Positions 49,618 to 61,700 of a DNA stretch of 64,000 nt are shown here, piece after piece. The DNA comes from Sodiomyces alkalinus F11 (taxonomy: Eukaryota; Ascomycota; Sordariomycetes; Glomerellales; Plectosphaerellaceae): contig NW_021167080.1 of the NCBI RefSeq assembly GCF_003711515.1, forward strand, positions 5,350,346-5,414,345. The letters are read 5' to 3'. The notes beneath the pieces were generated by a model, which did not search any database, was not told the DNA's origin, and worked only from the letters and a program-made list of their open reading frames with translations. How positions within the stretch are numbered: the stretch's first letter is position 1; each line of letters opens with the position of its first letter. The position numbers and the translations under genes are program-made.

Positions 49618-49633
49618 TCCGTAGGCGGACGGA
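49618..49633. promoter_or_regulatory. Putative Zn2Cys6 factor site, P450 promoter
   Basis: The sequence reads TCCG-TAGGCGGA-CGGA, 594 bp upstream of the P450 ATG. The dyad extends to CCTCCG...CGGAGG. The first nine bases, TCCGTAGGC/G, match the synthase copy except at the last position. Confidence 0.55.
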
Positions 49634-50548
49634 GGCATCGCACGGCCGTTGGGAGCGTCACTAGTTAGTCCTCTGACCCAAGCTTTTCTTTTTATCTTTT
49701 TATTAGAACTTCAAAAAGCCCCTTTCTTCATTCCAGCGGTATTCTTGTCAGCAATGGACCTGTCACTGATCCCACGCGGGAGCGGACTCGTACGACGAAT
49801 CGACAGCAGCTTCGGTTCAACGTTCTTATTATAAGCGGTAGGCCGTGGGCTGATAGATTATCGCCGCTGGACGCACCAGGACCAGATGGGAGACACAAAG
49901 TCCGTCCAGTCTCGGTGGTGATTCCGGATGTCGCACAGCCCCACACAGGCCCATAATCCGGCAAACGGTATTATAATTTCCCGGTGTTGTTGGTCGAGGT
50001 CAGGTGACTTTCCCTTTCCCCTGACCGAAACGCTTGGCGAGGGAACACAGCAACCCCAATCAACCCCCCCAACGTCTCTCCTCTCGCCATACTTCTCTTC
50101 CCAAATTTAGCCACTTCCGTCCGCACGCGGGACAACCACCATTAGCTTCAGCCTTAGATCCAGGGGAACCAGCAGTGAACCGCCAATCATCGGGCTGCAA
50201 CTACGCCCCAATGAGACAGATTCTGAGATGCAAAATCTCCCAAGACATCGCCTGCGGCCTACCTCGTGTCTTCCTAGGTAGTCTGGTAGTCTCTTCGTCG
50301 CTGATTGTTTTTCGATGACAAGTCTCGCGACTGTAGCCAAGACCAGACCTGCCACCACAGCTCTAACCACCCAGATGGGACTGCCCTGGATTAACCGTCA
50401 TGCGCAGTGGTTTACCCGAACAACTGCCTCTCTGTGGGGTGGGGTGCCCTTGACCTCAATATCCAGGTATCATATTGGGCCGCTGCTTACCTGCCACCTG
50501 CCCTCCCTCCTGCCGCACGTGGTAGACATCTCGAACTGTGGGGCCCGG

Positions 50549-50562
50549 CCGCATGAAAGCGG
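50549..50562. promoter_or_regulatory. Weak CCG-N8-CGG dyad in the FAD oxidase promoter
   Basis: The sequence reads CCG-CATGAAAG-CGG, 292 bp upstream of the ATG. Spacing equals that of the four stronger sites and the dyad extends by one base (GCCG...CGGC), but it lacks the outer T/A and the AGG core. It may be a degenerate copy or chance. Confidence 0.25.
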
Positions 50563-50572
50563 CACAGGATGC

Positions 50573-50615
50573 GGTTGCAGTTGCAGTTGCAGTTGCAGTT
50601 GCGGTTGCGGTTGCG
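50573..50615. repeat. GTTGCA/GTTGCG hexanucleotide array
   Basis: About seven hexamer units, GTTGCA then GTTGCG, in the FAD oxidase promoter about 240 bp before the ATG. Length change here could alter promoter spacing. Confidence 0.85.
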
Positions 50616-50853
50616 GTATCGGCAGCAATGATCGTCAGTCAACGGACCGGCGTTAATATCGTCGGGATCTTTTGAAACCCATGTGCTGGGATCGTATTTA
50701 GGACGCAATTCCCCAGATGCCACCCGGCGGCACGACCGTAGACTTTGTCTGCCTTGAAGCCATTGAAGCCTCGAGCTCGAGCTCCAACATCTGACAACAG
50801 AAGGGAGTTGGTGTTCTGTCGTTTGTGACCTGGTCTAACCTGGCCTGCCCAAA

Positions 50854-52775
50854 ATGAGGCTTTCTCTCTTTTACATTCCTCTTTTCGCCAGGGCCCTGCT
50901 GGCTAAGCCCTGGAGGACCAGACGGGAAGATCTCAAGGGCTGCGTCGCCAATGTCTTTGGTGACAACGCCGCCGATCGCATCGTGACCGCTGACGACGAG
51001 ACTTATACCGATGCCCGGATTGGAGAACACATCCAGTATGCTGCCCCAAGTCGTCCAGGAAGGGATTCAAGGGTTATCACAATACAAGAATGGCTATGGA
51101 GAAAAGGAAGAAAAAAAAGAAAGAAGAAAAGAATTGGCTGACAACGTTCGTAAATCTAGGGACGAACAGCTTCCCGCCCTCATCGCCTTTGTCCAGCACA
51201 AGGACGAGGTTGCCCCCCTTATCAAGTGCGCGAAGACCCATGGCGTTCAACCCGTGCCCAGGTCTGGAGGTCACCAGTATGACTCATCTCGTTCGAATTC
51301 ACCCTCGCTCTAAATACTCCAGCTAAGTTAACCGCTCTCCCAGCTTCCTCGCCTACTCTGCCCTCAAAGACGCCCTCGTCATCGATATAAGCCACATCGA
51401 CCACGTCCAGGTCAGCGAAGACGGCGCCACCGCGACCGTGGGTGGCGGCATCCGCCTCGGCGCCCTCTACACCGCCCTCCACGCCGCGCGGGGCGGCAGC
51501 GCAGACGGCTTCGACTGGCCCGGCGGCATTTGCCCGACCGTCGGCCTCTCGGGCTACCTCTCCTCCGGCGGCTTCAACATGCAGATGCGCGCCGTGGGCC
51601 TCGGCGTCGATTCCGTCGTCTCCGCCAAGGTCGTCCTCGCGAACGGGTGTCAGGTCACCGCCTCGCCCGACGAGAACCCGGACCTCTTCTGGGCCATCCG
51701 CGGCGGCGGCGGCGGCTCCTACGGCATCGTCGTCGAGTGGACCCTCGCCCTGCGCGAGTACCCCCGCTCCTCCATGGTGCTGATGCGCTGGAACGCCGAC
51801 GCCGACGCCAACGCCAACGGCAATGCCACCGGCAATGCCACCGGCAATGCCACCGCCGCCGGCCAGGACGCCCGCGCCGAGGTAGCCAAGGCCTGGCACG
51901 CGTGGGCCCCGCGCGCCGACCCGGCCCTCACCTCCCAGCTGCTCATCTACCAGCACAGCGTCGAGTTCCTGGGCTGGTGCTTCGGTTGCGCCGAGGACAC
52001 GCTGCGGTCCATCGTCGCCGAGTCGGGGCTGCCGTCCCTGGGCCTGCCCGAGGTACACTACTCCGGCGGCTGCGGCACCAACGCCGCCCGCGCGGTCGGC
52101 TACCTGGGCGACGCCTGCCCGCCCGACGAGGTGGCCGACCAGATCGCCCCCTACGCGCTCAACACGATCCAGCAGCCCTTCACACCCCTGGAAGGCTTCC
52201 CCGTCTTCGACTGGGACCAGCGGCCCCAGGCGCCCGAGTTGCCCACCGCCATGCCCTGGCCCCGGGCGATCCGTGTCGCGAGCTCGTACTTTGTGCAGAG
52301 GGACAACATCCCCGACGGCGAGGTGATTGACGAGCTCGTGAGCCGGCTGGACCTGCTGGACCCCGCCGGCGTTCCCTTCTACGAGTGGCATGCCTGGAAC
52401 ATCTCCGTTTCGGGCGACTCGGCCTTCCCCTGGCGGGAGCAGGCCTACTCGCATCTGGAGATGGTCGCGTGGGGGTCCGAGGACGAGGAGGCCCAGGACG
52501 GGTTGGTCAACTGGTTTGAAGAGACCGAGGCTTTCCTTAGGCCGATAGTCGGGTAGGTCCTTTTTTTTTTTTCTTTTCGCTTCTTTCTTCGCGTGGCAAT
52601 GGGTTGACCTAGGCATGACAGACCTGCCTCCTATGCGGGATACATGGACAATAGGATCTCTACCCCACCCCTGGAGTCGTACTACGGGAGCAATGTGGCC
52701 GAGCTGTCCGAGATTAAGAAGAGATATGACCGGAGGAATGTGTTTACCAATCCGCTAGCGATTGGGGCGCAATAG
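50854..52775 (+). CDS. Secreted FAD-linked oxidase, berberine bridge enzyme-like (553 aa)
   Basis: FAD oxidase of the PCMH/BBE type, which in fungal pathways carries out dehydrogenation, ring closure or alcohol oxidation. Exons 50854-51035, 51160-51276, 51344-52552 and 52622-52775; introns of 124, 67 and 69 bp, all GT-AG and phase 2, with the joined frame open throughout. A signal peptide (about residues 1-18) implies passage through the secretory route. PRSGGHH spans the second splice, giving the His that can attach FAD. GGICPTVGLSG supplies a Cys placed as in bicovalent-flavin oxidases. The C-terminal YYGSNVAELSEIKKRYDRRNVF is the BBE tail and is recovered only by the last splice. An Ala/Asn-rich insertion with three NAT sequons sits mid-protein (~51800-51860). 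The gene faces away from the P450. The substrate is unknown. Confidence 0.9.
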
Positions 52776-53740
52776 AAAATAAAGACGAAGATGAAGTAAG
52801 ATGTTGCGGGAACATGTCTAACTAAATAATAGCATAGCCTTAATGATATCTTTCCCTTTATAAGGAGAGCTTATAGACCTCCCATGGTGTCGAAATCCCT
52901 TCCACTTAGATATTTGCGACCATTCGGGGGTTGGATAAGAGAAGTGAGTGAGTGACAGACAAACAAGACTATTCATCATCTTTCCAAGTATGAAGATGAG
53001 GAGAATGCATCATCTCGGTCGTGGGATCTGAGGCCGGGTTGTCGACTCTTTTCTTAGATCGTCACTGGACCCTGCGGTCGTGACCAAGGTCTGGGCCGGT
53101 GATCAGGGCAGCAGCATGGCGATGACTACTCCATATGAGAAGCAACTGAATAGAGGGCTCTATTAAAATAAGGTATCATGGTTCGTCTATATTTCTTTCG
53201 ACTGCAACTGGGTGAAGAATGAGAAGAAAAAGACAATATTAAAAAAAGATAATGCTACACGTACATGGCTCTTCGACCCCGCGATGGCGTCATGAGATGA
53301 AGCACTACAGTGTCAGGTACTTCGTAACTTAGGTATACATTGTCGTCCGTACTAAGGTACCTAAGTAAGGTGCCCGTACACAGGCAAATACGTCCTCCGT
53401 ACCTCAGAAGTCAATAAACGTCCGTTTCTCCTGATTCAGACACTGAATCGCGTCTACGTGTACGTGAAAATACTCGTATTACCTTAGTACATCCCGTAAA
53501 CCCCTCCCCCACCTTCCCTTTTCGTTGAGCCGTTGAACCGTGAGACCCCACCCAGACCCAGACCTGAATCGTCGCGAAAGCTCAACGTTGATCTCCCGAG
53601 GCCCTCAACACCAACAATACGTTCTCAATCTTTTATATATATACATATTTTATAGGTCCTCCAATCCAATATCCCCCTTTTAGTACTTCTTTGCAGCCCT
53701 AGCTGCTCCCATACCTACCTATAATCACCTTATCACCGCC
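52776..53740. other. Spacer between the FAD oxidase and the GT8 gene, no gene seen
   Basis: About 1 kb of AT-rich sequence with AGGTA/TACCT words at 53331-53372 and a TATA-rich run near 53633-53654, just before the GT8 gene. It is a candidate right border of the biosynthetic cluster, since the genes beyond look like housekeeping. Confidence 0.55.
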
Positions 53741-54831
53741 ATGGCTGACGGAAAACGCGTAGTAGATTCGGACAAAGGCAACCATCTCCCTCGCCCCTCG
53801 CCCCTCGCCCCTCGCCCTTTCTCCCCTCCTAATTCTTCTCCTCCTTCTTTCTCCCGTCCTGACTAACCCGAATTCCTGCTCCCGCTTCAGTCTACACCGT
53901 CCTCATAACCAACGAAGCCTACCTACCCGGCCTCTTCACCCTCGACTACTCCCTCCGCAAGCATGGCTCCCGCTATCCCCTCGTAGCCCTCTACACCGAC
54001 ACCGTTCCCGCCTCCGCCCATGAAGCCATCGACCGCCGCGGCATCCCGAAACAGCGCATCGAGTACCTCCTGCCCACCAAGGGGCGGGACTACTCCAACG
54101 ACCCGCGCTTCTACGACTGCTGGTCCAAGCTGACCCCCTTCAGCCTGACCCAGTACACCCGCGTCGTCCAGCTCGACGCCGACATGCTTGTCCGCCACAA
54201 CATCGACGACCTCATGACCCTGCCCCTGGACGACCCCGCCGTCTCCTCCGACCCGGCCAACCAGTCCACCAGCAGCCGCGTCTTCGCCGCCGGCCACGCC
54301 TGCGTCTGCAACCCGCTCCGCAAACCCCACTACCCGCCCGACTGGCTCCCCTCCAACTGCGCCTTCACCACCCAGCACCAGACCCCGGACCTCGCCCAGC
54401 ACACGGGCCCGGACCCCACCACCGACAGCCCCCTCGGCTACATGAACGGCGGCCTGCAGGTCGTCAACCCGTCCAAGGCCCTCTACGCCCAGATCCTCGA
54501 CCACATGGAGCGCGGCGCCGCCAACATGGACTTCGCCGACCAGAGCCTCCTCAGCGACCTCTTCCGCGCCCGCTGGGTCGCCCTCCCCTACGTCTACAAC
54601 GCCCTCAAGACCCTCCGCTGGCCCGGCGTCCACGACGCCATCTGGCGCGACGACCGCGTCCGCGTCGTCCACTACATCCTCGCCCCCAAGCCCTGGGATG
54701 AGCGCGGGCCGGACGGCCGCTGGAACGGTCCCGCCAACCCGGACGACGACGTCACCCATCGCTGGTGGGCCGAGTACGATGCCGAGAGGAGGGCTGCCGA
54801 GCGGGACCGCGGGATCGATGATGGGTTGTAG
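53741..54831 (+). CDS. Glycosyltransferase family 8 protein, glycogenin/galactinol synthase-like (325 aa)
   Basis: Retaining nucleotide-sugar transferase, probably cytosolic since no signal peptide is visible. Exons 53741-53777 and 53891-54831. The intron appears to be of the GC-AG kind (AAAG|GCAACC ... CTTCAG), with a CTAAC branch site; splicing gives KVYTVLITNEAYLPG, the usual start of the GT8 fold. QLDADM carries the metal-binding DxD, followed by YMNGGLQVVNPS, FADQSLLSDLF and VHYILAPKPW, all expected in this family. Length (325) is typical. The donor and acceptor sugars cannot be read from sequence; UDP-glucose or UDP-galactose is usual. No link to the PKS-NRPS is evident, and it sits beside ATG2, so I treat it as outside the cluster. 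Confidence 0.88.
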
Positions 54832-55756
54832 AGACGAGGGGCGGCTGGCTCGGTCTGCTGTCTTCTGATCCTCTTCTTCTCCCTTTTCTTTCCCTTGCTT
54901 TTTCCTTTTCCTTTTTTTTTCTTTTCCTTTTTTTTCTTTTCATATATATATATTTATTGTTTTGGCTTATTCTTTCTCGTTGGAACGACGCGTAAAATTC
55001 AGTTGGATAATGAACAATCTCCACACACGTATAGACTCCCAGGCATAGACGAACCATCAACATAATCCGCGCAAACTATACATATTTATAAATGTATATA
55101 TATATCCTGTCTGTCATTCTGCGATTCGTCTCTACGCACATCTCAATCTAAGCCAAGTGCTTCAAGCCTCCAACTCCACCACCCATAATCACTTTGCATG
55201 CCTAGACAAAGCAAAACCCCCAGGACCAAAAGAAGAGCAACTACTTCAAACGAGCGACCGTGCCATCCTACACTCTTCCGCCCCCTTTCTACCTCAGGCC
55301 ATGCTCGTCACCAGGATGTCTCTCGCAGGCGGCAAACAAAAAGGAGAGCAGAATGCGTCTTTCTCTAGGGTATCGTTGTCCAGTCCGGGTGCAAAATAAA
55401 CGAAAGCGGCAAAAGGAAGAGAAGCAGAAGAAACGGGAGAATAAAAGGAAATGGGAGTGTAAAAAGTAGCATTATTACACCAGAGATCGAGAACACCTCC
55501 ATCGCCGACCAGCCTGTTCCCATGTGCCCTGTTCTAAATAAAGAAAGAAAAAAAGGAAAAGAAACAAAAAATTGCAACGCTGCCCTGTTCATGGTCCACG
55601 TTGTCATGAGAGATATCCGCCCAGTAGACCGGGAAAAGGAGAGAAAAACAGAGAAGAAAATAAGAACACAATAACGATGCGGCGAGATAAACGCCTGGCT
55701 GATTTCATTGCGACCGACCGCGCTGAGCAAAAGATACAGACAGGGGGCTTGCTTCT
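54832..55756. other. Convergent spacer between GT8 and ATG2, no gene seen
   Basis: About 0.9 kb holding the 3' flanks of two converging genes, with long CT/T-rich runs at 54880-54960 and a TATATA tract near 55078-55103. Nothing else is recognised. Confidence 0.65.
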
Positions 55757-58700
55757 TCAAATACCGCCAGAAGTTGAGTACTGCTTATATTTCTACAATC
55801 AAACAGACGCGTCAGCACAATATCCTTTTTCAAAACAGTGAGAGCGGTCACTACACAATCGACTCACCTCGCTCACTCTGCGGCGGTTCTCCGGATCGAG
55901 TGCATTGGTCGCCCCCATCAGTGTCTGACCGATGGCCTTGCTCGCTCCAATGACGGGTCGGAACACGATCGTCGGCGCGCGCTTCATCATCACCTTGGCC
56001 AGACCTTTTGCATTCTGGCTCTCCATCACCTCGCCAGGAACGGCAATGATGGCGTCTCGGGCCAGGTTCAAGTCACGAGCGAGGCCCGCATACCCGCCAC
56101 GGAGCCCCTGGATGACACCCATCGGCTGCTCGGCGTAGAGGCTGATCTTCTTCGGCTGCTCGTCCGTGTCGCTCGGATCGTCGCCGTCCCACGACGTCGC
56201 CTCCGCCGCCGCCGGCTTCGACAAGAGCAGTCCCTCCGCCTCCTGAAGCGCCGACTGCGTGCCGATCGCCACCTTGGCACCGAGCTTGACCACCCCCGTC
56301 CCCGTCGTGCGCGCAAAAGCCGTCGCACCCATCTTGATGCCGCGGAAGATGCGCCCGTCCTTTTGGTACTCTCGGACGGGGATCTCGATGAGGTCCTTGA
56401 AGCCGCTGCCGATCGTGACCAGGTTCCGAATGGGAGCCAGGCCGGCCAGCACACCGGGGAGCTGCGTCTCCTTCACGTCCGGCATCCAGATGTCGTTCAG
56501 CGTCTTGCCCATCCTGTCGAACCCCGACACCCCGTAAATGATCGTATGGCGCAGAGTGAGGTGCGCCTGATCGAGGATGATGAAGTTCATGAATTCTGTT
56601 GTCCGACCGGACTTGAGCCCCCCGTAGTCGACACGCTTGGGTTTGAAGTCGAGCTGCACCGGGATATCCATCACTTCGACTCTCTGGAGGAACGGCACAT
56701 CACTAGGCGAGCTGTGCACCGGCACAGCGTCATCCTTGAACTCGAAGAAGCGCGTGATGAAGTCGAGCGCATCTTGGTCCACATGGAGCCGGAGAGGTAA
56801 CACGTTGACCAGCAAAATGATGTCCGACGCAGCGAGGTCTGGGTTCGGCTTGACGTTGAGAAGCTCGATGCGGACCATGCTTGTGTCCATTTCCCGCTCT
56901 CCCGCATCCTTGTCATACGTTGCGAATTTCTTCCATGTCGATGTCGGAACGTGGTCGAATACCTCGAGCGTATGGACACGGACGTCGATCGAGCTTTGCG
57001 TCTCTCCAGAACCGGGCGGAAACAGAATCGCATCGACATGGACTCCCTGAAGCTCGAAGGTTATTTTGTGCCGCTTGCTTCGGTCCAACCTCAACTTCCT
57101 CTTCTTTTTGGGTCCGCCGCGACCGCCCGTCGCTGTGACGGCCGTCGTGGCTATCGACTCCGTTTCAGTGAATGTGGCGCCGTCGTTCAGATCGTCGTTA
57201 ATCATCTGAGCCAGCTCGCGGGGGTCGCGATTCGCCGGGATGCCAATGTAAATCGAGTTGAACAGGTAGTCGCCGATCACGTCCACCTCGTCCTCTTCTT
57301 CGTTGACCGCATTTCGGCGTTCCATTGCTTTGTGCTCGACTTTCTCGACCGTCTTTGTAATTTCATTGCGCGTCCGGTCCCAGTCGAAACCATCAAACAG
57401 GTTCCAGATAACATGAACATCGCGGACCGACACCCGTACGGGACTCCGCTTGACCAGGTCAGGCGTTGCTCTGTCATAGCAGTTGTTGGTCGAATTCCAT
57501 ACCCACGCAAACGAGTCCAAATCTGGTTTCTTGGTGAAGTAGTCTTCGTCCATCACCAGTTCGCTGGTTGTATCTGAGACGTCCGATGTGCTACTATGAA
57601 GGTTGGCTCCCAAACCTTCAGCACCCTTCCCTCTCCCGGCGGCAGAGTCACCGAGACTACCAGACATGAGTGGGTTGCCGGCATCAAATAGTGGCTCGGC
57701 TGTCGACGTATCCACATGATGCTGAGACGTCGCCGGCAGGGTACCAGAGCCCGTGGGGAAATCGAAATCGTCGTCACTTCCAACCGCCTCGACCAAAGGG
57801 AAGTCCGCATCAAAGTCGTAGACACCTTCCGCTCTGCCAAAAGCCTCGTTCGAAATGGAGGCCAGCAGATCTTGGACAGGCACGACCTCCGTCCTGTATT
57901 TGGCCTCCTTGCTCGGCGGCGTAGGCGGGGTCAACGCATTGGCCAGGGATATGAGAGTCTGGGTCGAGTCCGCGCACGTTTCGAGAATCAAGAGATTATC
58001 GCGGAGTTCGATGTCGACTTGCTTTTCGCCATCCTCACCGTTGCCTATGACCTTGACATTGACCTTGGCGGCTGAAATGTAGCAAATGTTGACGAATCCT
58101 CGAGACATGAGCTCAAAGGTCCATTGTGACGATCTGTCCTGGGGATTGCGACGAAGCGCGCGCTGCCCGTCCTGGTCCGGCATTTTCGACACATCATCCG
58201 TGAGAAGCAGCGAGGCCTTGTTGATGTGAAACGTCGCCGCTGTGTCCACATCCTTGGGGAGACCGACCTCAAAGCGGGCATCGGTCAAAGCAATGACAAG
58301 CTTCGACATGCGGTCGAGCGGGTTCAGCCCGACAAAACAGTGTCTGAAGACCACGTCAACCTTCGTTGGCTTGTTGTGCGATTGCTTCAATTCACCCGGC
58401 CGGGAGATTGGAGACCGCTTCTTGTGAAGTGCAAGGTGCGCTTGTTCGCCAAGATTGGCCACGGAAGCGGCTAAAGTAGCCTCGAAGTCCTGGGGTGTGG
58501 CATCAGCCGCGAGGCCCAGCACGTCCATCACAGTTGGCACGCGGTATTCGAAGGTAACGTCTCGCATCCTGACCTTGATGGCAGGCTCCATCTCGTCGCC
58601 GACCATGCGCATCATCACCACAGGACCCTGGGATGACGCTCCCAGGCTCGACGGATCAGGAGAGCTGATGAGGTCTTCGCGCTCGTTCCTATTCAGGGAA

Positions 58701-61700
58701 ACATGACTAACACCAAGAGCCACCAGCGAAGGGAAAGTGATGTGAGCGACATCCAACTCCTTTAAACCGGCATAGAAAGTGCCGACCTTGCCCCCAAAGT
58801 CAAGGGAAGCATGAGCGACGCCAATGTTGCCCAGAGTGAGTAGGCCTGGGCGGTCATCCTCGGGCAGGTACTTGGCGACCGTTGAAAGACGCGACACTTC
58901 TTCTCCCAGAGTAGATAAACAGCCAAGCTGTTCCATGCGGCTGACCTTGACATTGAGCCGACCTAGGGAGACGAGGAGAACTGCGCCCTTACGCCTCTGC
59001 CGCAGCAGGGTGTCAACCATGATCTCGTCGTCCCCCTCGTCGAATTTGGCTTTGGATGGCGTAATGAGTTCGAGCAGGCGCTCCAGGTCCTTGCCCATGG
59101 GGTGGTTCTGAAAGTCGAAGCGAATCGCGTCCATCTCCGCGACGATCGGAGGGCCCGCCCTAGAGTTTCTCAAGAAAGGACCGGCCAGACGTGCCTTGCT
59201 GGTGGAAAAGACAATAACCGTATCCCTGCTGATCATCTTAACGGCACTTGTCTCTAGCGCAGCGCTGCAATCTTTCCCGTTGAGTTTTAGATTGAACCCC
59301 CCAATTCGCATGTCCACTTTGTTCTCGGAAGCCGCTGATTTGTCGTTGGGGTTGATTGGCGTTTGGAAACGAACACCCCTTGGCTTCTGATGCTGTTGAA
59401 CCTGAACCACCTGAACCGGGTTCTTAATGGATGACGAAGGGCTCGACGCCATCGATGAGCTTACGTTCAGGAAGCTGCTCAGACCCCCAAACCAACTGAA
59501 TGTCTCATCCAGTCGTTGTAGGTCGAGTTGCACTAGCAGAGGTAATGTCGTAACTTTCGTTCTCGTGGAGTCGGAGGACTTGGTTACCAGTACCGAAACG
59601 TCAGCTCCGGCCGAAGGGAACTCGTCTCTCACAGATGCTCGCATCTGTAGACTTTGATCGAAGCAGACAATGTCGTCGTTGGCATAACCAAACTTGAACC
59701 TCCCAAGGTCGACCTTTGTTTCCCTCGTCGCTCCCTGAGTCTTGGAACAGATGGAGACGTTTTCCAGAACTGTTTGAAGGAGAATTTCCGGTTGAAGGTG
59801 GTGCATACCAGAAGAGCTCATCATCCTCTCGGCTGTATCAGCCACACCTCTTAGCTGGTTGAGGAAGAGGAGAGAAATTCTTTCAAGGCAAACCCTGATG
59901 GCTGGTAGCTGGCCGTCGCTTGACTGGTCCTTCGGCTGGTGTTGCTGGCCCTGTGTTGTCGCCTCGCCCGCTTCTGCGCTCGCTTCAATGGCCCCGTTTA
60001 TGGCCTCCAGCAGTTTTCCGACCACGGTGGCAAGAAGGAAACCAAGGGACGCATCAAAGCGAATTTCCAGAGGCGACAGAAACACTTCAAGCGCATCATC
60101 GGCTTGTGGCTCAGTGGGCTGAGCAGGCTTGGGTTGAGGAGGGATGCTCGCCTCCAATCTTGGAGACGTAGGGTAGGTCGAAAACGCCCCTGGCATGGCT
60201 GCCGCAGCGGAGTTAACGCTCCTCGCTGAGGACATCGTAGATTGCGCCGCTGACGCTGCTATCGCTGGCTGCACGTGGAGATGTTTGTGGCGGGATGGAA
60301 TATAAATCGAAATACGATCCAGTGCGATGATCTCCTTGGCGAGTCTAGTTGGACCGCGAGGAGTTGCCACATCATCCTGGGACGGCTCAACAGCGTTGTC
60401 CTCACTAGCCTCAGGTATTGGTTGTGGCTGCGCTGATTCCTCGTCGGATTCCTCATGTTCGGCTTGTGGAGGCGAAGTCGGATGCGAGGCTTCTGTTGTG
60501 GGTAAAAACGAACTGCTATCGTCCGTTCCTTGGTGCATGAACTCACTCTCCATAGAGATTGGCTTTGTAGGTGAAGACGGCTGCCGTGATTCCGTGGTCG
60601 CATTGAGAGACGAGGGAGATGGTTCAAGCTGCGAGTGCCACTCTCCCGGCGCCTGCGAGGGCAGGTGTTCGGAATTCGTGTGGGAGAAGGCGCTCATGTA
60701 CATGCTCTCAGCTTCCTCGTGAGTGAAAAGGTGAGACTGGGCCAGGTCGTCGTCGGCCTTGAGTTCTGGACTCTGACAGCCCGTGGGAGAGCACTGGGAG
60801 GCCCAAAGGGTCCCGGATTCAGGCAGGGGAGTCTCTTCTGCTTCCTCTTGAAGCAGGTCGAAAGAGGGCTGCGATGTCGGTTGTACCGGGAGTTCGGAAT
60901 GCACCCAAGGAGATTCGTGAACCTCACCAGACAAGTCATTCGAGCGAAACGGGATCCCCGGGAAGGGGAAAGATTCTTGGTGTAATGACGCCCGAGGGGT
61001 ATTGCCGTTCTCTTCCTCCTGCTCAGGATCATCGTCCAGTTCGTACGGGATTTGCAAGGCAGCTTCGCTGTCGTGCAGGAGTGCTTCGTCAATCTCGTTG
61101 AGGTGGACCGAATCGTCAAGCCGACTATCATGGAGGTGGGGTATAATGGGTGTTGATGATTCGGCTGTAGGACTAGGAGACGCGGGGACAGGCTCAGAAA
61201 AGGAGGACGTCTGCGATACAACAGGAGAAGACACGGACGGTGACCGGGAGAAGATCGAAAAGACGTTAGCTTCGGAGATGAGGAACGCCCGCACTTGCGA
61301 AAGGGCAATGTTGCGCTTTCCCTCCTTGGGTTGGATCAGGGACTCGCCAGAGCCATCGCTCACTTCGGTCGTGACGCCCTCAACGTCTATACGGTCGAGC
61401 GCAATCTGGAAAGTGACGATATCAGTAGCGGTCGGGCTGGCTTCCAGGGGGACTTCAACATCTAGCTGGAAAGTGACGCCCTGAATATGGACCTGGGTAC
61501 GGTCGACGATGCCTTGGAGGAAGTCGGCGAGAAAAGCGGGAAGCGAGAGGGGCTCTCCCGTGCCGAAGCCAGACTCGTCCTCTTCACTAATCGCGCTATC
61601 GCTCAGGGAAACTGAAGCTCCAAAATCTTGTGTCTCGGCCTCCAACGCGTCTTGCAATCTCTTCTTCTCATCCGGAGGTTGAGTCTCAAGAAACGAAGCA

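Larger units (their letters stand above)
49025..50853. other. Divergent promoter region between P450 and FAD oxidase
   Basis: 1.8 kb shared by two outward-facing genes. The P450 side has AT-rich simple sequence (49080-49130), then a GC-rich island at 49540-49640 with the putative regulator site. The FAD oxidase side has a weaker CCG-N8-CGG dyad at 50549 and a GTTGCA/GTTGCG hexanucleotide array (about 50573-50615). No gene seen. Confidence 0.65.
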
